Of a stretch of DNA of 64,000 nucleotides, positions 61,441 through 64,000 are shown piece by piece. Position numbers and translations under genes: made by a program. The DNA comes from Lota lota. Its lineage: Eukaryota > Chordata > Actinopteri > Gadiformes > Lotidae. Within the stretch, counting starts at the first letter, position 1. Each line of letters opens with the position of its first letter. The notes beneath the pieces are model-generated. The model saw only the letters and a list, made by a program, of their open reading frames with translations. It did no database searches and was not told the origin of the DNA. The stretch lies in NCBI GenBank assembly GCA_026745465.1, contig JACYXH010000216.1, positions 4,002,501 through 4,066,500 on the forward strand, written 5' to 3'.

Positions 61441-62720
61441 GTAAAAAGACCAACACCTCAAGCTGATTTTATAGGGTTTCGAAAAAGTGATGCTTGGTAG
61501 TTGCTAAATAACGCATTTTATTTTCACTGATGTTATAATTCCTTTAAAATGTATATGAATATATTTCATGTCACAACAAAATAGCTCAATATAATGACGA
61601 AACCTCCAATGAAATTATAGCAAATAAAGAACTCAGTACAATCAATTATAAGAAAAAATACAAATTATAAAACACTATTTACATTGTTACGTGCAAATCA
61701 TATGCAAATACACGCTGCTGCCTTTGTAGTTATGCTACAAATAAACAAATGAATTGCGATATATATATGCTGAATATGTTGATTTGGCCACCCTGTAACA
61801 AGTGCTACAAATTACAATTTATTTTACCTGGATAAAACTACCTGGATTTTTTTTTAAAGCACAATATATGGAACATATCAAAACACACACAATTTGTCGC
61901 TCTTACAATCAAGGAATGACCAAGCAATCCAACAGCGTTATCCCTGCCTTGGTTTTAAAAGTCTTAATAAAACTTGAGCAATCAACTGGACCAGTCCAAT
62001 TAGACACTTAGTTTCCTGAAAAAAGTTATTTCAATCCTTTTGTTCAGCCTTTCGGTTCATTCTCTATACAGCTTAAAACAAACATACATCAAACTCACAG
62101 AGGGTTATAACAGCACGTTGGGTTCCTTGTTTAATCCAAAGTCACTTCAAGGTCATAACTATTTTGACTTTTGGAAATAGGAAGGAAAAATAAACACATT
62201 AAACTATCAATGTTTCTTTTGAGTTCTTGGAAAGAGCAGTCTCAAATCCTCGAGAGGGTATCGATCCACAACCCCATTGAAGAGAGGAGTAGGAGGAGAG
62301 GAATCAAAGATACCGGGACCTATGTAAGGAGGTAGGGAGGAGAAACAGACCTGGATGGGTCACATTGCTAACTTAAACATAAGCAATTACTTTCTTAAGC
62401 AAGAAACAATGTCCTGGTGTGAACAAACAAGCCCAAATATCCACGGCTGACCTTTTGAAATGACAAGCCACATACACACACCACTCTGCAGATCCTGAAA
62501 AGTTATTGAAAGAGTGTAGGTGTATAATGGACCAAAGAGTGTAATCAGTTGAAGAACACACAATTTTGTTACATTTGTCCTTTTATCTGGAAAAAGGAAG
62601 GCGCTGTTTACCTATATGTGTTGATGTTGGTTTTCAGTTGTCAAATTACAATATCACAATATCAAGTAACAGAATGAAGGAGATGAATCGAAACGGTTTG
62701 TTTCATCAAATTTAGAACTT
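61441..62720. other. Intergenic or syt12 3' UTR, no gene seen
   Basis: AT-rich; no exon. Parts could belong to a long syt12 3' UTR, since synaptotagmin UTRs are often kilobases long. Confidence 0.4.
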
Positions 62721-62722
62721 GT

Positions 62723-62962
62723 GATGGCTTGTGAGGACTTTGGGATTGCAAGGACCTAGGGCTTGTGAAGACTTAGGCCATGTGAATACTTAGAACTTGT
62801 GAGGACTTGGAGCTTGTGAGGACTTGGGGCTTGTGAAGACTTAAGGTTTGTGAAGACTGAGAGACTTGGGAGGATTTAGGGCCTACAACGGCATAGGGTT
62901 TATGAGGACTTAGGACTGGTGATGATTTGGGTCTTTTGAAGGCCAGAGTTTGCGAGGACTTA
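62723..62962. repeat. ~18-bp minisatellite reaching the syt12 stop codon
   Basis: About a dozen degenerate copies of GGGCTTGTGAGGACTTA on the plus strand. The first unit on the gene strand contains the syt12 stop codon (TAAGTCCTC), so the array forms the start of the 3' UTR. Confidence 0.85.
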
Positions 62963-64000
62963 GATCCTGCGTAACGGGTGCCACATGGACACAGGCTTCC
63001 TCAGCGTGGCCAGCATCTGGTTCCAGTGGGTGATGCCCATGCCGCTGGCCTCTGGGCCAATGATGACATGGCCGACATTCTCCCCCCTGCCGTCTTCTGT
63101 GTTCTCTGCTACCGTCACCCTCAAAGACAGCTCCTGTATAGAGGAAACACCTGTGTGACGTCTGTGCACTTCTAGGTCCTGGGTATCCACATCACTGTCA
63201 ATGGAAACCCAGCTGTACTTTATCTGCTTGAACCATTACTTTGTGTATCCCATGTCTGTACATTTGAGTCTGTACATGTGTAAAGCATGCATGGCAAATA
63301 AAGGTAAAATTCTGATTCTGATTGTGAATATGTAACCTAGTACTACAGCACATTGTAGTTTTTCTTTGTAGTTTTACAATCTTTTGATTCAAATGTGTTT
63401 TGACCAATCATGTTCCTGGGGGCGGGGATCTGTAGGCGCGCAATACACGCAATGGGTCTCAACTGGAACCAACCGGACTTGCGGAACCACAACTAATTTC
63501 ATATGGCTGAACATTGTTTGGAAGGGACTAAATCAACTCAGTCAAATTAGTTACATGTCTGTCAAAAAACGAATTACCACTAGTAAAAACAACTCTGAAC
63601 TTTAGAAGAGTTAACGCGACCTGTTGCATGGGCTACGATGCCAATGTGGTGTGCAACAATTGCAAGACTGTTCTACAGCGCTATCATCTTAGTGCTACCA
63701 CAGCTGATTGTATTGGAGGTCTAATTCAAATGTGGCATCCAAAGCGCACACACAAACTCAACTTTTCCCGTAGCAGGAAACCCTGTGTAACTCCACCCTT
63801 CACACTGCAGTATCCCCCCAGAAGTTCGGCAACAGCATTGTCGAAAATCTGGAACCGAGATTATGTAGCTAATGTGGAGTCACCTGTAGGACCAGGGAGG
63901 GCACGGAGAAGATCATGGCTTCGTTGAAGATGGGGTTGGTGTCATCCCTCTTGGTGGACGTCTTCTTCTTGCTGATCTTCCGGCCGTCCTGCAGGAGGTA
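62960..64000 (-). CDS. syt12: Synaptotagmin-12, C-terminal part (last two coding exons; continues past window)
   Basis: Exon 63884-64000 (39 codons seen, truncated by the window edge) and last exon 62960-63133 (57 codons plus stop), joined phase 0 with GT-AG ends. The two pieces form the C-terminal half of the C2B domain: YLLQDGRKISKKKTSTKRDD, NPIFNEAMIFSVPSLVLQ | ELSLRVTVAE, VGHVIIGPEASGMG, THWNQMLATLRKPVSMWHPL. The block GHVIIGP...HWNQMLATLR.PVSMWH is diagnostic of SYT12 rather than SYT1-11. SYT12 is a vesicle-associated synaptotagmin whose C2 domains do not bind Ca2+ in the classical way; the fragment alone cannot show that. The conserved WHxL C-terminal motif is present. The stop codon lies inside a minisatellite. 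The 750-bp intron (63134-63883) holds nothing recognisable. Confidence 0.92.

Overview
This window is vertebrate, almost certainly teleost fish, nuclear DNA. The evidence is multi-exon genes with GT-AG introns, orthologues of catalase, IFITM5 and synaptotagmin-12, a eukaryotic initiator tRNA, very dense (CA)n/(CT)n microsatellites, and fish-type SINEs, MITEs, a Tigger/pogo transposon and a solo LTR. Every gene I can support (five protein genes and one tRNA) lies on the minus strand. Exon ends below were derived by reading splice sites and codon phase by eye; in each gene the phases close and the product has the length expected of its family.

Layout. 1-18.4 kb: no supportable gene; microsatellite-dominated intergenic DNA with a few unique blocks that could be regulatory. 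18.5-31.4 kb: an 11-exon LDH2/MDH2-family NAD(P)-dependent 2-hydroxyacid dehydrogenase (362 aa predicted). Its first coding exon is only 8 nt and lies 8 kb from the second. Intron 1 holds a 2.7-kb Tigger/pogo element with TA target duplication, whose decayed transposase ends in a PHD-like zinc finger, and a 0.56-kb long-TIR foldback element. 31.5-37.9 kb: intergenic. 37.9-40.2 kb: ifitm5 (two exons, TATA box). 41.17 kb: initiator tRNA-Met. 42.3-44.5 kb: a second IFITM-like gene in tandem, with a ~0.85-kb G-quadruplex-prone hexamer array in intron 2. 45.3-47.4 kb: two unusual satellites, one of them a 13-unit array of near-palindromes separated by T-runs. 48.5-58.5 kb: the complete 13-exon catalase gene (525 aa), whose active-site residues fall at the same positions as in the human enzyme. 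58.5-62.9 kb: intergenic, with a 401-bp solo LTR flanked by a 5-bp target duplication and a SINE. 62.96-64.0 kb: the last two coding exons of syt12, continuing past the window edge.

The genes do not form one pathway. Catalase removes peroxisomal H2O2, the LDH2-family enzyme is a metabolic oxidoreductase, the IFITM pair are small membrane proteins of the CD225/dispanin family (ifitm5 is the bone-linked member), and SYT12 is a vesicle protein. A recurring local theme is simple repeats pressed directly against exon borders: the catalase exon 10 donor, the dehydrogenase exon 2 donor, both sides of ifitm5 exon 2, and the syt12 stop codon. I found no prokaryote-like system, CRISPR array or clearly new gene; the most unusual signals are structural DNA arrays.
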